Source: Paraburkholderia silvatlantica
Lineage (GTDB): Bacteria > Pseudomonadota > Gammaproteobacteria > Burkholderiales > Burkholderiaceae
Assembly (NCBI RefSeq): GCF_003096715.1
Contig: NZ_QEOL01000027.1
Coordinates: 33,365 to 97,364, forward strand
Direction of reading: 5' to 3'
Length of the DNA stretch: 64,000 nt
Part shown: in pieces, positions 9,590 to 17,737 of the stretch
How positions within the stretch are numbered: the stretch's first letter is position 1
Layout: each line of letters starts with the position of its first letter
Position numbers and translations under genes: made by a program
The notes under the pieces: generated by a model
What the model saw: the letters and a program-made list of their open reading frames with translations, nothing else
The model's database searches: none
What the model was told of the DNA's origin: nothing

Positions 9590-9623
9590 TGATTCCTCCT
9601 AGTTGTACGTTTATACTAACAAC
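9589..9623 (+). promoter_or_regulatory. gntR promoter and second 22-bp GntR operator
   Basis: The operator (9602-9623) matches the one at 1299-1320 except for one base in the left arm. On the plus strand TTGATT (9589-9594), a 17-bp spacer and TATACT (9612-9617) form a plausible promoter whose -10 lies inside the palindrome. A bound regulator would block both gntR and the divergent lyase gene, whose start codon is 12 bp away. Confidence 0.7.
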
Positions 9624-9688
9624 CATAACAGAGGCAGACAAGCGAGATATGGCATAGTGTTTACACTGGTCACAACGGAACACCACAC

Positions 9689-10453
9689 GTGGACATCATC
9701 CAAAGAAAGCGGGGCACTGCCCTTCATCACCAGATTTTTCTGGTACTGAAAGAGCGTCTTGCGGCACATCGGTACGATCAGGGGCTTCCGACCGAAGAGG
9801 CGTTGACCCTGGAGTTTTCGGTCTCGCGAGCGACCGTGCGCAGCGCACTTGCCGATCTGGAAACCGCTGGGCTCATCCGGCGCGTGCATGGAAAGGGCTC
9901 CTTTCCGGTCACACAAGGCTCCGTACACGTGCCGCTATCGGCGACAACGTATCTGGAACGCCTCAAGCAAACGTCCACCGAAACGCGCATACACATGCTC
10001 GAATTTTCTTTCGGCATTGCGCCTAACCATGTGCAACAGAACCTGTTGACCGGACCGGACGAACTCACGCTCCATGTGATCCGCACGCGCAACAAGGGCC
10101 GGGTACCGGTCATGCTGCTTGACGCGTACGTGCCCGAGCGGTTCAGCGAAGGCTTGACGAAACACGACCTGCAGGAAACGCCGCTGTACCAGGTGCTGGT
10201 ATCCCGGGGACTAACGTTTGGCCATGTGGTCCAGGAGATCAGCGCCTGCATCGCGGACCCCGCGCGCGCGAAAGCGCTCAAGGTGGACGTCGGCATCGCA
10301 CTCATGCAGTTGAACCGGACGATCTTCAATGAGCAACGCGTACCCATCCAGTATCTGGAAATGTTCCTGGTACCCGAGCGTACAAAAGTGTTCCAACAAC
10401 TGCCCGTCAATGATGATCACGGCTTTGAAGGCGGCACGTTGGTGCATATGTAG
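9689..10453 (+). CDS. GntR-family regulator, HutC/UTRA type
   Basis: A 254-residue protein with GTG start. Residues 1-75 form the winged helix (GLPTEEALTLEFSVSRATVR, GLIRRVHGKGSF) and the rest is a UTRA ligand domain (LDAYVPERF, PLYQVL, IFNEQRVPIQYLEMFLVPER). HutC-type regulators are usually repressors released by the pathway metabolite. The gene is divergent from the lyase gene, with a palindrome fitting the HutC GTnTAnAC pattern between them and a copy upstream of the LeuC-like gene. It is therefore the likely local and autogenous regulator of this cluster. Confidence 0.9.
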   Translation: MDIIQRKRGTALHHQIFLVLKERLAAHRYDQGLPTEEALTLEFSVSRATVRSALADLETAGLIRRVHGKGSFPVTQGSVHVPLSATTYLERLKQTSTETRIHMLEFSFGIAPNHVQQNLLTGPDELTLHVIRTRNKGRVPVMLLDAYVPERFSEGLTKHDLQETPLYQVLVSRGLTFGHVVQEISACIADPARAKALKVDVGIALMQLNRTIFNEQRVPIQYLEMFLVPERTKVFQQLPVNDDHGFEGGTLVHM

Positions 10454-10734
10454 CCCCAGTGTCAGAGCTTTCTCCAAACATTCATCAAGCCACAGTGGTA
10501 CGCGAGAATCTTGAAGGCAAAGATGCTGCCGCTTCGTGAGGTACCAGTCAGTGCCCTGCGGCACAACAGCGGTCAGACAATGCCCGGGACATTCCGGTGG
10601 GCCACGCTCCGGTGGCCCGGATCAGACGATCCAGCGCCATGCAGCGCTTTTTCGAAGATATTCCGCCGCACCAACGGCCCAGCCATTGATGGGGTGCTTT
10701 TTAGAGCAGGCAAGCTACGGAAGTGGAGTTCGAA

Positions 10735-11811
10735 ATGGGCGAATCGATACGCAGGGTGGTCATCAAAGAAGATGACCACGGCCGAGGCGTAGTCTTTCTC
10801 GACGACGAAGCAGCACTTGTGAAATGGACCGGATCAAAGGCAGCGGGGGCAGTGATGTGGAGCACAGCAGAGGTGCCCGCGGACAACAGCGATCTGGACC
10901 TCGACGGACATCGGCGCAATGTGGGGGTTGCGCTTTATGGGGGATCCGTATTTCGGATAACCGAGTTCGGTCCCGGCTACGAGACGCCGATGCATCGTAC
11001 GCTATCAGTTGACTACTGCTTCGTGCTCTCAGGCGAGCTGGAACTCATGCTGGATAGCGGTCAGACCGTAACGCTGTGCAAAGGCGATGCTGTAGTTCAG
11101 CGAGGCACCCGCCATGCTTGGCGCAATAACGGCACCGACCCGAGCAGGCTCGCCGTCTGCATGATCGAAGCGTCACCCGTCGTGATTGACGATCAGGTGC
11201 TTCGGGCGACATCACTCCCAAGGATGATCTTAGCATCACTGGCAATCGCCTTAAAACCGAAACGCCACCGTCGGTCCGACGCTGTTCTCCGTGAGTCACG
11301 ATGCAGCCAGTTCTCGCATGCGCAATGCGTTGTGACCTCGCACGATCGTTCCAGGCATGCCGTCATCGACCGGATTGAAACATCCTTTGCGCCTTCCTAT
11401 GCAATGGATGGCGTCAGCGAGATTGAAATCTGGCGCACTGCAACGGTACCACCATCGAACATTGGCACGCCGGAATTCCGGATACCAAAACGCGGACGTC
11501 ATCTTGCCGGCGGCTCCAGCTTCGGAGTTCTGACGCTCGCTCGCGGAAGCTCGACAGGCGACATTCACACGGACTCGATTGACTATTGCCTGATTCTCGA
11601 GGGGGAAGCCGATATCGAACTCGATACCGGCATGCAGGTCCACCTTCGCACAGGCGAATCGGCTGTGCTCAGGGGAGTGCGCCATTGCTGGCGGAATCGG
11701 GGTCCGGGCCAGCTCGCGCGCGTACTCATCTTTCGTATCGCCTCTCGACCGCGAGTTCCAGCACCGGCAAACGTCAGACCTGTTTCACACACACCGGTCG
11801 CCACTCCCTAA
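10735..11811 (+). CDS. Two-domain cupin protein
   Basis: 358 residues; the ATG at 10735 is chosen because GGAG lies 6 bp before it (a GTG at 10723 is possible). It holds two copies of one cupin type: MHRTLSVDYCFVLSGELEL with QRGTRHAWRNNG near 85-140, and IHTDSIDYCLILEGEADIEL with LRGVRHCWRNRG near 275-325. Each has one His and an Asp in the first motif and one His in the second, so the usual HxH...E metal set is only partly kept. Single-cupin relatives of about 180 residues are common; this looks like a head-to-tail duplication and fusion. Function unknown; it lies between gntR and an oxidoreductase gene 28 bp downstream. Confidence 0.8.
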   Translation: MGESIRRVVIKEDDHGRGVVFLDDEAALVKWTGSKAAGAVMWSTAEVPADNSDLDLDGHRRNVGVALYGGSVFRITEFGPGYETPMHRTLSVDYCFVLSGELELMLDSGQTVTLCKGDAVVQRGTRHAWRNNGTDPSRLAVCMIEASPVVIDDQVLRATSLPRMILASLAIALKPKRHRRSDAVLRESRCSQFSHAQCVVTSHDRSRHAVIDRIETSFAPSYAMDGVSEIEIWRTATVPPSNIGTPEFRIPKRGRHLAGGSSFGVLTLARGSSTGDIHTDSIDYCLILEGEADIELDTGMQVHLRTGESAVLRGVRHCWRNRGPGQLARVLIFRIASRPRVPAPANVRPVSHTPVATP

Positions 11812-11839
11812 TCAATCCCCCACAACAAGGAGACTCACA

Positions 11840-12859
11840 ATGAAAGTTTTCCGATTCGATAGGCTCCCCGGCATGCACCATTTAACACTGCATGACGAAC
11901 ATGAGCCAGTCGCGCAGCGCGGCGAGGTACTCGTCAAAATTCGGGCGATTTCGCTTAACCGTCGTGATCTGCTGATCGCCGAGGGAGGATATCCGGGACC
12001 AGTGGCCGAAGGTCGTGTACCGTGTAGCGACGCGGCAGGAGAGGTGGTCGCCGTCGGCGAGGGGGTCACTGCCTTCCGTGCCGGCGATCGGGTGATCAGC
12101 ACGTTTCATCCGCGCTGGTTCGGCGGCCGCCCGCCCGCCACCGTCGGCAATGACACATACGGCAACGGTACCGACGGGTGGCTTATGGAGTACAAAGCCG
12201 TGTCACAGGAAGCTGTTGTGCCATTACCGTCCGGATTATCGTACGAGGAGGGATGCACACTGCCGTGCGCCGCAGTGACCGCCTGGAACGCGCTCTCAGG
12301 CCCGTCTCCTGTCCGGGCGGGCGATACAGTACTGACTCTCGGCAGCGGAGGGGTCTCACTGTTTGCGATTCAGTTGGCGAAGGCTCTCGGCGCCACTGTT
12401 ATCGGCACGACTTCAAATGATCGCAAAGGCGCGCAACTTCTCGAACTGGGCGCGGATCGGATCGTCAACTACCAGGCCATCGATGCGTGGGGGCGTTATG
12501 TCAGGCAGGAGGTGACCGAAGGCACAGGCGTAGACCGTGTGGTTGATGTAGTCGGCGCAGGCGCCTTGCACCATTCGCTCGTTGCCGTTCGCCGCGGAGG
12601 CGAAGTTGTTCTGGTCGGCCAACTGTCGACATCCGGCCCAGCTCTAGACGCAGCACAGATCAAGGCGAGTGGGGCCACGCTCAGGCCAGTCGGCGTAGGC
12701 GACCGAGCGTTGCTTGAGGAATTGCTTCGCGCCGTAACGAGCGCCCGGGTGAAGCCCGTTATTAGTCGAGTATTCGAATTCACCGAAAGCAAAGCGGCGA
12801 TGCAAGCGCTTGGCTCAAGCGAACATGTGGGAAAGATCGTTATCGCTCTGCCTGACTAG
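11840..12859 (+). CDS. MDR-superfamily NAD(P)-dependent alcohol dehydrogenase/quinone oxidoreductase-like
   Basis: A 339-residue medium-chain dehydrogenase. ATG at 11840 follows AAGGAG. The GroES-like half carries NRRDLLIAEGGYPG and the Rossmann half has GSGGVSLFAIQLAKALGA (about 173-190), then TSNDRKGAQLLELGAD. The structural and catalytic zinc cysteines of classical alcohol dehydrogenases are absent, which fits the zinc-independent quinone-reductase branch. It follows the bicupin gene closely and probably shares its transcript. Substrate unknown. Confidence 0.85.
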   Translation: MKVFRFDRLPGMHHLTLHDEHEPVAQRGEVLVKIRAISLNRRDLLIAEGGYPGPVAEGRVPCSDAAGEVVAVGEGVTAFRAGDRVISTFHPRWFGGRPPATVGNDTYGNGTDGWLMEYKAVSQEAVVPLPSGLSYEEGCTLPCAAVTAWNALSGPSPVRAGDTVLTLGSGGVSLFAIQLAKALGATVIGTTSNDRKGAQLLELGADRIVNYQAIDAWGRYVRQEVTEGTGVDRVVDVVGAGALHHSLVAVRRGGEVVLVGQLSTSGPALDAAQIKASGATLRPVGVGDRALLEELLRAVTSARVKPVISRVFEFTESKAAMQALGSSEHVGKIVIALPD

Positions 12860-13289
12860 CCTCCGCGCGGAACCAAGCTGACAGCAGGATGTAAAGACCA
12901 TAGCCGTGCTTTGCAAGTTGACACAAAATCTCGCACGTATATTTCGGACGCCTGAGCAATAGGCAAGTCGACATGTGTACGGAGAGCGCACTTTGCTGCT
13001 AATCGAAAATCGCCCTCACCGCGGCTATGTCGTAGCATCGAATAATGCACTTCAATAACTGGCTTACTCAATTGCCGATGGAGTTTCACATACGACCAGA
13101 GTGTCCATGTTTAACGAACATGGACACTGGGACGTCAACGAACACAAGGTAGTTCCGGCGGCGTTGCGAAGTTGATGCGCTGGCAGCCACGGCCCGCCGA
13201 GCTTATGTTTCGCCCTCGCAGCGATGACTTGTTGTGAACTGGAAAGCGCACCGCGCATTGCCACGATTTAATTGATATCGGGAATGATC
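12860..13289. other. Gene-free stretch containing a perfect hairpin
   Basis: No convincing coding frame. It holds a perfect inverted repeat at 13100-13128, with 12-bp arms AGTGTCCATGTT and AACATGGACACT around a 5-base loop. No T-run follows, so it may be an operator or structural element rather than a classic terminator. Confidence 0.45.
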
Positions 13290-13520
13290 ATGGAAGAGAA
13301 GATTTCCCTACGCTCACTTGTCGAAAAGTGGCTTGCGCCGACTGCAGGCAGGCCAGGGCGCGTGACACGACTTGGGCGCACTGCTAACGGCACTCGATAT
13401 GTGTGCATAGAAGCATCAGCAGGGACGCGTTATCCACTCAGTATCGCATTCTTTCAGCATGCCACAGGCGCTTGGTGCGTTTTTCCGCCCACTCCGCAGT
13501 ATCTCGGCTTGCGGCCATAG
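13290..13520 (+). CDS. Small orphan protein, paralogue of the gene at 62.1 kb
   Basis: 76 residues from the ATG at 13290 (GGGA six bases before; ATG at 13284 also possible). It shares with the 88-residue protein at 62096-62362 the order SL..LV..WLAPTA, VTRL, RYV..EA, LS/LY.FF.H..G.W.VFPPT. The likeness over nearly the whole length in two separate catabolic clusters supports a real small gene family. No signal peptide, membrane segment or known motif is visible. Function unknown. Confidence 0.6.
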   Translation: MEEKISLRSLVEKWLAPTAGRPGRVTRLGRTANGTRYVCIEASAGTRYPLSIAFFQHATGAWCVFPPTPQYLGLRP

Positions 13521-13535
13521 GTATCAACAAATTGT

Positions 13536-13748
13536 GTGTCATCGCCAAAAGATGGGCAGTGGGTGGAAAAGCTCCATTCCGTCTGTCACGGTTCACCAGG
13601 AATATGCCCATCTACCTTCAGCTATTTTGAGGCGCTGTCGAAGTATCTGGTGGCGCATGGCAAGCCGGTCGCGTTCTACAGCGACAAGGCCAGCGCCTTT
13701 TACGTGAAGGGGCGCTCGGAGACCGCGGGCAAAGGCGTCACGCAGTAG
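13536..13748 (+). pseudogene. Transposase fragment, integrase-catalytic type (ISNCY/IS1202-like)
   Basis: The frame ending at 13748 reads FSYFEALSKYLVAHGKPV then AFYSDKASAFYVKG and GKGVTQ before a stop. That is the central catalytic part of ISNCY-group transposases, including the second catalytic Asp (SDKAS). Both ends of the gene are missing, so it is an inactive IS relic right behind the small orphan gene. Confidence 0.65.
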
Positions 13749-13859
13749 GCACGTGACCACGAGTCAGCCGAATTGCGATCATAAGCGTAGAAGTTATGAG
13801 GCGGCGGATCTTTATATCTTGGTGGAATAAGGAAATCGGGGTGCGGATGCTTCCCTGAA

Positions 13860-14144
13860 CTATCGCGTCTGCTTGCGTCGTCGACATGCAGACAGGTCGG
13901 CCCCTTCGCGCGCCTGCTGCAAGGCGGTGCAGATGCGTGGCACAGACTCCTTGAAAACCTGTCCAGCACGCGACAGGCGCGTGCTGCGCGAGTTGCGGAT
14001 GAACAGTCGCACGCCTAGGTCTTCTTCCAGTTCCTTGATCGCCCGCGACAAGGGCGATTGCTCAATGTGCAACCGTTCCGCCGCACGTGCGAAATGGAGT
14101 TCTTCAGCCACTGCAAGAAAGCATCGGAGATGGCGCAGTTCCAT
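13860..14144 (-). pseudogene. Truncated LysR-family regulator (DNA-binding half only)
   Basis: 94 residues from MELRHLRCFLAVAEELHFARAA through the helix-turn-helix (LHIEQSPLSRAIKELEEDLG) to about residue 80, then an unrelated tail and stop. LysR regulators are about 300 residues, so the effector domain is lost. The break lies beside the transposase fragment, which suggests deletion by IS activity. Two SDR genes on the same strand upstream may have been its targets. Confidence 0.8.
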
Positions 14145-14216
14145 TCAGGCCACTCATTTACTTTTCCCGGGAGACATCAATTCCGGCAAGCTAACCAGAC
14201 AGCGTCCACAGACCGC

Positions 14217-14924
14217 TCACCAAGGCCAGCGTTCGCCAGCGTAGTCGAGATAAAGACTTTCGCCACTGTTGCGGTAGCGCTCGACAACGTCTGCTACACC
14301 GCGAACGCTCGTTTCCACGTCGATCTCTGCCTGCACCGCGCCGTCCAGCGTTCCCATCGCCGTCGCAGCCCAGCCGGGATGGATAGACAGCACCGTCTGG
14401 CCTTGGTCGCGGATTTCAGCGTGGATGCCGCGCGCCAACATGTTTAGCGCTGCTTTGCTGGCTCTGTAGAGTTCGAGTCCACCTTCCAGATTAGCCGCGA
14501 CGCTACCGCGATGTGACGACATGAACGCCAGCGTCCCTGGTACTTTCAAATGTGGCAACAGACGCCGAGCCAGCCGGATCGGACCGAATGCATTGACCAT
14601 CATAATCTGCTGGAAATCGTCCGGCGTCGCCTGCAGCACCGACTGATGCAGCGGGCCGAAGATCCCCGCGTTCAGATAGATCACGTCGAAGCGGCGCTCA
14701 CCGAGCGAATTAAGCAGTGGTGCGATCTGCGCGGGATCGGTCACGTCAATGTGCCCGATCTCCAATTGTCCGGGCGCGGCTTGTCCGGCTATTTGGAGCG
14801 CAGATACGTCCGAACCAGGGAATGCCGTGGCAAACACTTGCCAGCCGCGTTGCAGGAACTGCCCTGTCAGACCCAAGCCCAAGCCACGCTCGGCAGCTAC
14901 GATCAGAATATTGGGTTGCGACAT
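14217..14924 (-). CDS. Short-chain dehydrogenase/reductase
   Basis: A 235-residue SDR. The nucleotide-binding loop reads AERGLGLGLTGQFL (classical TGxxxGxG is altered at its start), then NAG (about 94-96) and the catalytic YRASK (about 155-159) after SSHRGS. It resembles C-factor-like and carbonyl-reductase-type SDRs that act on small carbonyls with NAD(P)H. It lies 31 bp downstream of a second SDR gene and is probably co-transcribed. Substrate not predictable. Confidence 0.85.
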   Translation of the reverse strand: MSQPNILIVAAERGLGLGLTGQFLQRGWQVFATAFPGSDVSALQIAGQAAPGQLEIGHIDVTDPAQIAPLLNSLGERRFDVIYLNAGIFGPLHQSVLQATPDDFQQIMMVNAFGPIRLARRLLPHLKVPGTLAFMSSHRGSVAANLEGGLELYRASKAALNMLARGIHAEIRDQGQTVLSIHPGWAATAMGTLDGAVQAEIDVETSVRGVADVVERYRNSGESLYLDYAGERWPW

Positions 14925-14955
14925 AAATGAAGAATCTCCCGTCTCAACAGAGGAA

Positions 14956-15708
14956 TCAAAGTGCCGTATAGCCGCCGTCAGCCATAATCAGTGCGCCTGT
15001 CACGAAGCTGGCTCGCGGCGACGCAAGCCATGCGATAACGTCGGCAATTTCAGCAGGCTGTGCGACACGGCCTAGGGGATGAAGATGTCCGTAGCTCGCA
15101 AGCGTTGCGCGGCTGTCCTCTACGATCCCGGCCAAGATATTCGTCTCGACGACGCCCGGTGCAACTGCGTTGACACGTATACCGAGCTTTCCATATTCAA
15201 CGGCGAGCACCTTCGTCAACTGGGCGATCGCGCCTTTGGACGCAGCATAGGCTGCGAGGTCAGGCATACCAACGCTGCTGACGATCGACGCGACGCTGAC
15301 GATCGTGCCGCTGCGCTGCTTCGCCATTACGCGCAGCGCTTCGCGTGAATGCAGGAAGTTGCCCCGAGCATTCGTTGCGAGGATCGCATCCCATTCGTCG
15401 ACGGACGTATCCAGCACAGTCTTGTTCAACGTGCGCCCAGCGTTGTTCACCAGTACATCCAGTTGCCCGAAGTCCCGCAACGAGCACTCGACGGCTGCCC
15501 GCGCCGTTTCCTCTTCGCTGACGTCGCCGATTAGCGGCACGACATAACCCGATTCGGCGAGGTCCGTCACCGCGGGATTAAGGTCTTCGGCCACAACGCG
15601 CATCCCATGTGCGCGCAATAGCGCGACGGTCGCACGCCCTATATCGCCGGCAGCACCTGTTACGACAGCAATCTTTCCGTCAAGGCCCAAAGTGGTATCC
15701 ACGTTCAT
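14956..15708 (-). CDS. Short-chain dehydrogenase/reductase (classical FabG-like)
   Basis: 250 residues with TGAAGDIG (nucleotide loop), NNAG (about 91-94), a serine in VASIVSS, YAASK (about 155-159) and the C-terminal SFVTGALIMADGG. All catalytic residues are present. It is divergent from an AraC-family regulator across 171 bp and heads a two-SDR operon. That arrangement is typical of regulator plus inducible carbonyl-reducing enzymes. Confidence 0.9.
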   Translation of the reverse strand: MNVDTTLGLDGKIAVVTGAAGDIGRATVALLRAHGMRVVAEDLNPAVTDLAESGYVVPLIGDVSEEETARAAVECSLRDFGQLDVLVNNAGRTLNKTVLDTSVDEWDAILATNARGNFLHSREALRVMAKQRSGTIVSVASIVSSVGMPDLAAYAASKGAIAQLTKVLAVEYGKLGIRVNAVAPGVVETNILAGIVEDSRATLASYGHLHPLGRVAQPAEIADVIAWLASPRASFVTGALIMADGGYTAL

Positions 15709-15879
15709 GCGTATTCCTGATATTGAATCGCCGACTTGCGATCAATCGACAGCAAGCATGCTACGAGTTCCGTACTAGTCTGCGAATACCTATAAGAAAA
15801 CAAAGATTGCCTATTTCTATAAAAACCTTCTGATGCCTTCTCGACTGTTCGGGTGTACATTGATAAAAAGGGGATTTCG

Positions 15880-16824
15880 ATGACTGCATCACGCGCGAGA
15901 TTTCAACAAAAGATGGTGGCGCACGTACTCCGACTCGCGCCTGACGAGGGATATAACCGCACAGAACTGGCCGACGTTCGATTGCTGCGTGCCAACGCAT
16001 CGCTCCCACATACGCCAGTGCTTTACGAACCGTGCATCATGATCGTCTGCCAGGGGAGGAAGCGAGGATTTCTCGGCAGACGTACGTATCTGTACGACGC
16101 TCAGCATTATCTGGTTCTGTCCGTGCCGCTGCCGTTCATCAGTCAGACGGAAGCGACGAAAAAAGAACCGCTTCTCGCTCTTTCGATTCGCTTGGATTTG
16201 ACGATGCTTGCCGATCTATTGCTCGCACTAGAGCGCGCGCTACCCGTGCCCGATGCGATGCCGGTCAGCATGGTATCGACGGAGATGGGCGACGAATTAG
16301 CCGACACGGTGTTACGGCTCTTGCGCGCACTCGAACGCCCACTTGAGGCGCATGCACTCGGTGCTGGCCTGTTACGAGAGATTTACTATCGAGTGTTGGT
16401 CGGCGAACAAGGTCCCGCGTTGCGTGCAGCACTGACGCAGAGGGATCGCTTTGGTCAGATTGCGCGAGCCATCCGCAAGATCCAGACATCATTCCACGAA
16501 CATCTCGAAGTTGCAGATCTGGCACGCGAAGCAAACATGAGCTTGCCATCGTTTCACAAATATTTCAGGACTATCACACAAAGCACTCCGATCCAGTATT
16601 TGAAATCGACACGCTTGCATCAGGCTCGCTTGTTGATGATCCGTAGCGGGTTGTCGGCAGTCGATGCGTCCGCCCGCGTTGGCTATGAAAGTCCATCGCA
16701 GTTCAGTCGGGAATTCAAGCGTCTTTTCGGACAGCCACCGATGGAAGAAGCGCGCCGGATGCGGAACATACTGCGGGTCAAGGCTGAATCGGTTTGGCAG
16801 GACTTTCTGCCAGACCGAGAGTAA
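15880..16824 (+). CDS. AraC-family transcriptional regulator (AraC_N domain)
   Basis: 314 residues from the ATG at 15880, which follows AAGGGG; an earlier GTG at 15853 has no good ribosome site. The N-terminal AraC_N domain includes LYEPCIMIVCQGRKRG and the C-terminal part has two helix-turn-helices (LEVADLAREANMSLPSFHKYF and SARVGYESPSQFSREFKRLFG). It is the likely activator of the divergent SDR pair. Confidence 0.9.
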   Translation: MTASRARFQQKMVAHVLRLAPDEGYNRTELADVRLLRANASLPHTPVLYEPCIMIVCQGRKRGFLGRRTYLYDAQHYLVLSVPLPFISQTEATKKEPLLALSIRLDLTMLADLLLALERALPVPDAMPVSMVSTEMGDELADTVLRLLRALERPLEAHALGAGLLREIYYRVLVGEQGPALRAALTQRDRFGQIARAIRKIQTSFHEHLEVADLAREANMSLPSFHKYFRTITQSTPIQYLKSTRLHQARLLMIRSGLSAVDASARVGYESPSQFSREFKRLFGQPPMEEARRMRNILRVKAESVWQDFLPDRE

Positions 16825-17089
16825 ATCCCAGAAACTTCGGGTACCAGCCCTCCGATTCTGGCTCTAATGCTGGTCCGCTCCGACATACGGTGTTTCGCCC
16901 TGATCGACGCGGAGTGACCAGATGGCATAGAGCAATCCAGGAACAGTGCAGTGGTCGCCAGCCGTCGATAAGTGGTGGCACCCTTCCATTTATCCCGCAG
17001 CGAGTCCCCATTGTCGCCGCCCCAAATCCCACGACTGAGATTGACCCGCAAGAACGGACACCTATTCTTTTTCAAGAGGAGGTGCCGAA

Positions 17090-17407
17090 ATGAGCAAGAC
17101 TCGTACGCCGTACCCGGCAGAATCTCGGGCGCAGATGGTGGAACTGGTCAGGGCCGGACGCACACCGCAGGAGCTTGCGCGTGAGTTCGAGCCAACGGCG
17201 CAGACCATCGTCAACTGGGTTGCACAAGCCGATCGCGATGCTGGTGTACGCTAGGACGGGCTGACCACGGCCGAGCGGCAGGAGCTCACGCGGCTGCGTC
17301 GTAAGGTCCGTCAACTGGAGATGGAGCGCGACATACTCTCTCGCGCGGCAGCCTGGTTCGCGAGGGAGACGGGAGCCGTTCCACCGAAGGGCGGTACGGA
17401 TTCATGA
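17090..17407 (+). pseudogene. IS3-family OrfA with internal stop, and first codons of OrfB
   Basis: From ATG 17090 (AGGAGG upstream) the frame gives an IS3 OrfA: ESRAQMVELVRAGRTPQELA, a helix-turn-helix, then a TAG at 17252-17254, and beyond it the leucine-zipper part RRKVRQLEMERDILSRAAAW ending at a TGA. OrfB starts at 17404 with the ATGA overlap (MKANRS) but is lost after about six codons. Downstream, a frame ending at 17459 (AEQDESSTVSA) may be the 3' tip of the gene that the deletion joined. The element is dead. Confidence 0.75.
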
Positions 17408-17466
17408 AAGCGAACCGATCTATGCGGAACAAGACGAATCGAGTACGGTTTCCGCCTGACGGGCAT

Positions 17467-17514
17467 TCGAGCCCCCGACAAACACGAAGTTATTCTCGTT
17501 TGTCGGGGGCTCGA
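17467..17514. repeat. 17-bp perfect inverted repeat (hairpin)
   Basis: Arms 17467-17483 and 17498-17514 are exact reverse complements, with core GAGCCCCCGACAAAC, around a 14-base loop. No T-run follows on either strand. It sits just after a possible truncated plus-strand gene end (17459) and may serve as a terminator or be a dispersed palindrome. The rest of 17515-17737 shows no gene. Confidence 0.6.
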
Positions 17515-17737
17515 TATGAGCTTCGTAGGTTGGAAATCTTGTCGGGATGACCAGGGTAATGTCGGCAGGAATACTGGCTGGTGCATGCGGCAAAGGTCGG
17601 GCGTACATGGTGCTGAATCTCGGCGAGTCAGCCCCATCTGAAAAGCGGGTTCCGTAGCGAGCAGAGGGTGCCGAACGCAGCACAGGGGAACAGCCAACGA
17701 GGGCATAACATAGAGGGCATAACCCCGATCATTGCGC

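Noticed and set aside
17467..17514. Integron attC site
   Set aside because: The arms do not show the GTTRRRY/RYYYAAC core boxes, and no integron integrase or cassette array is present.
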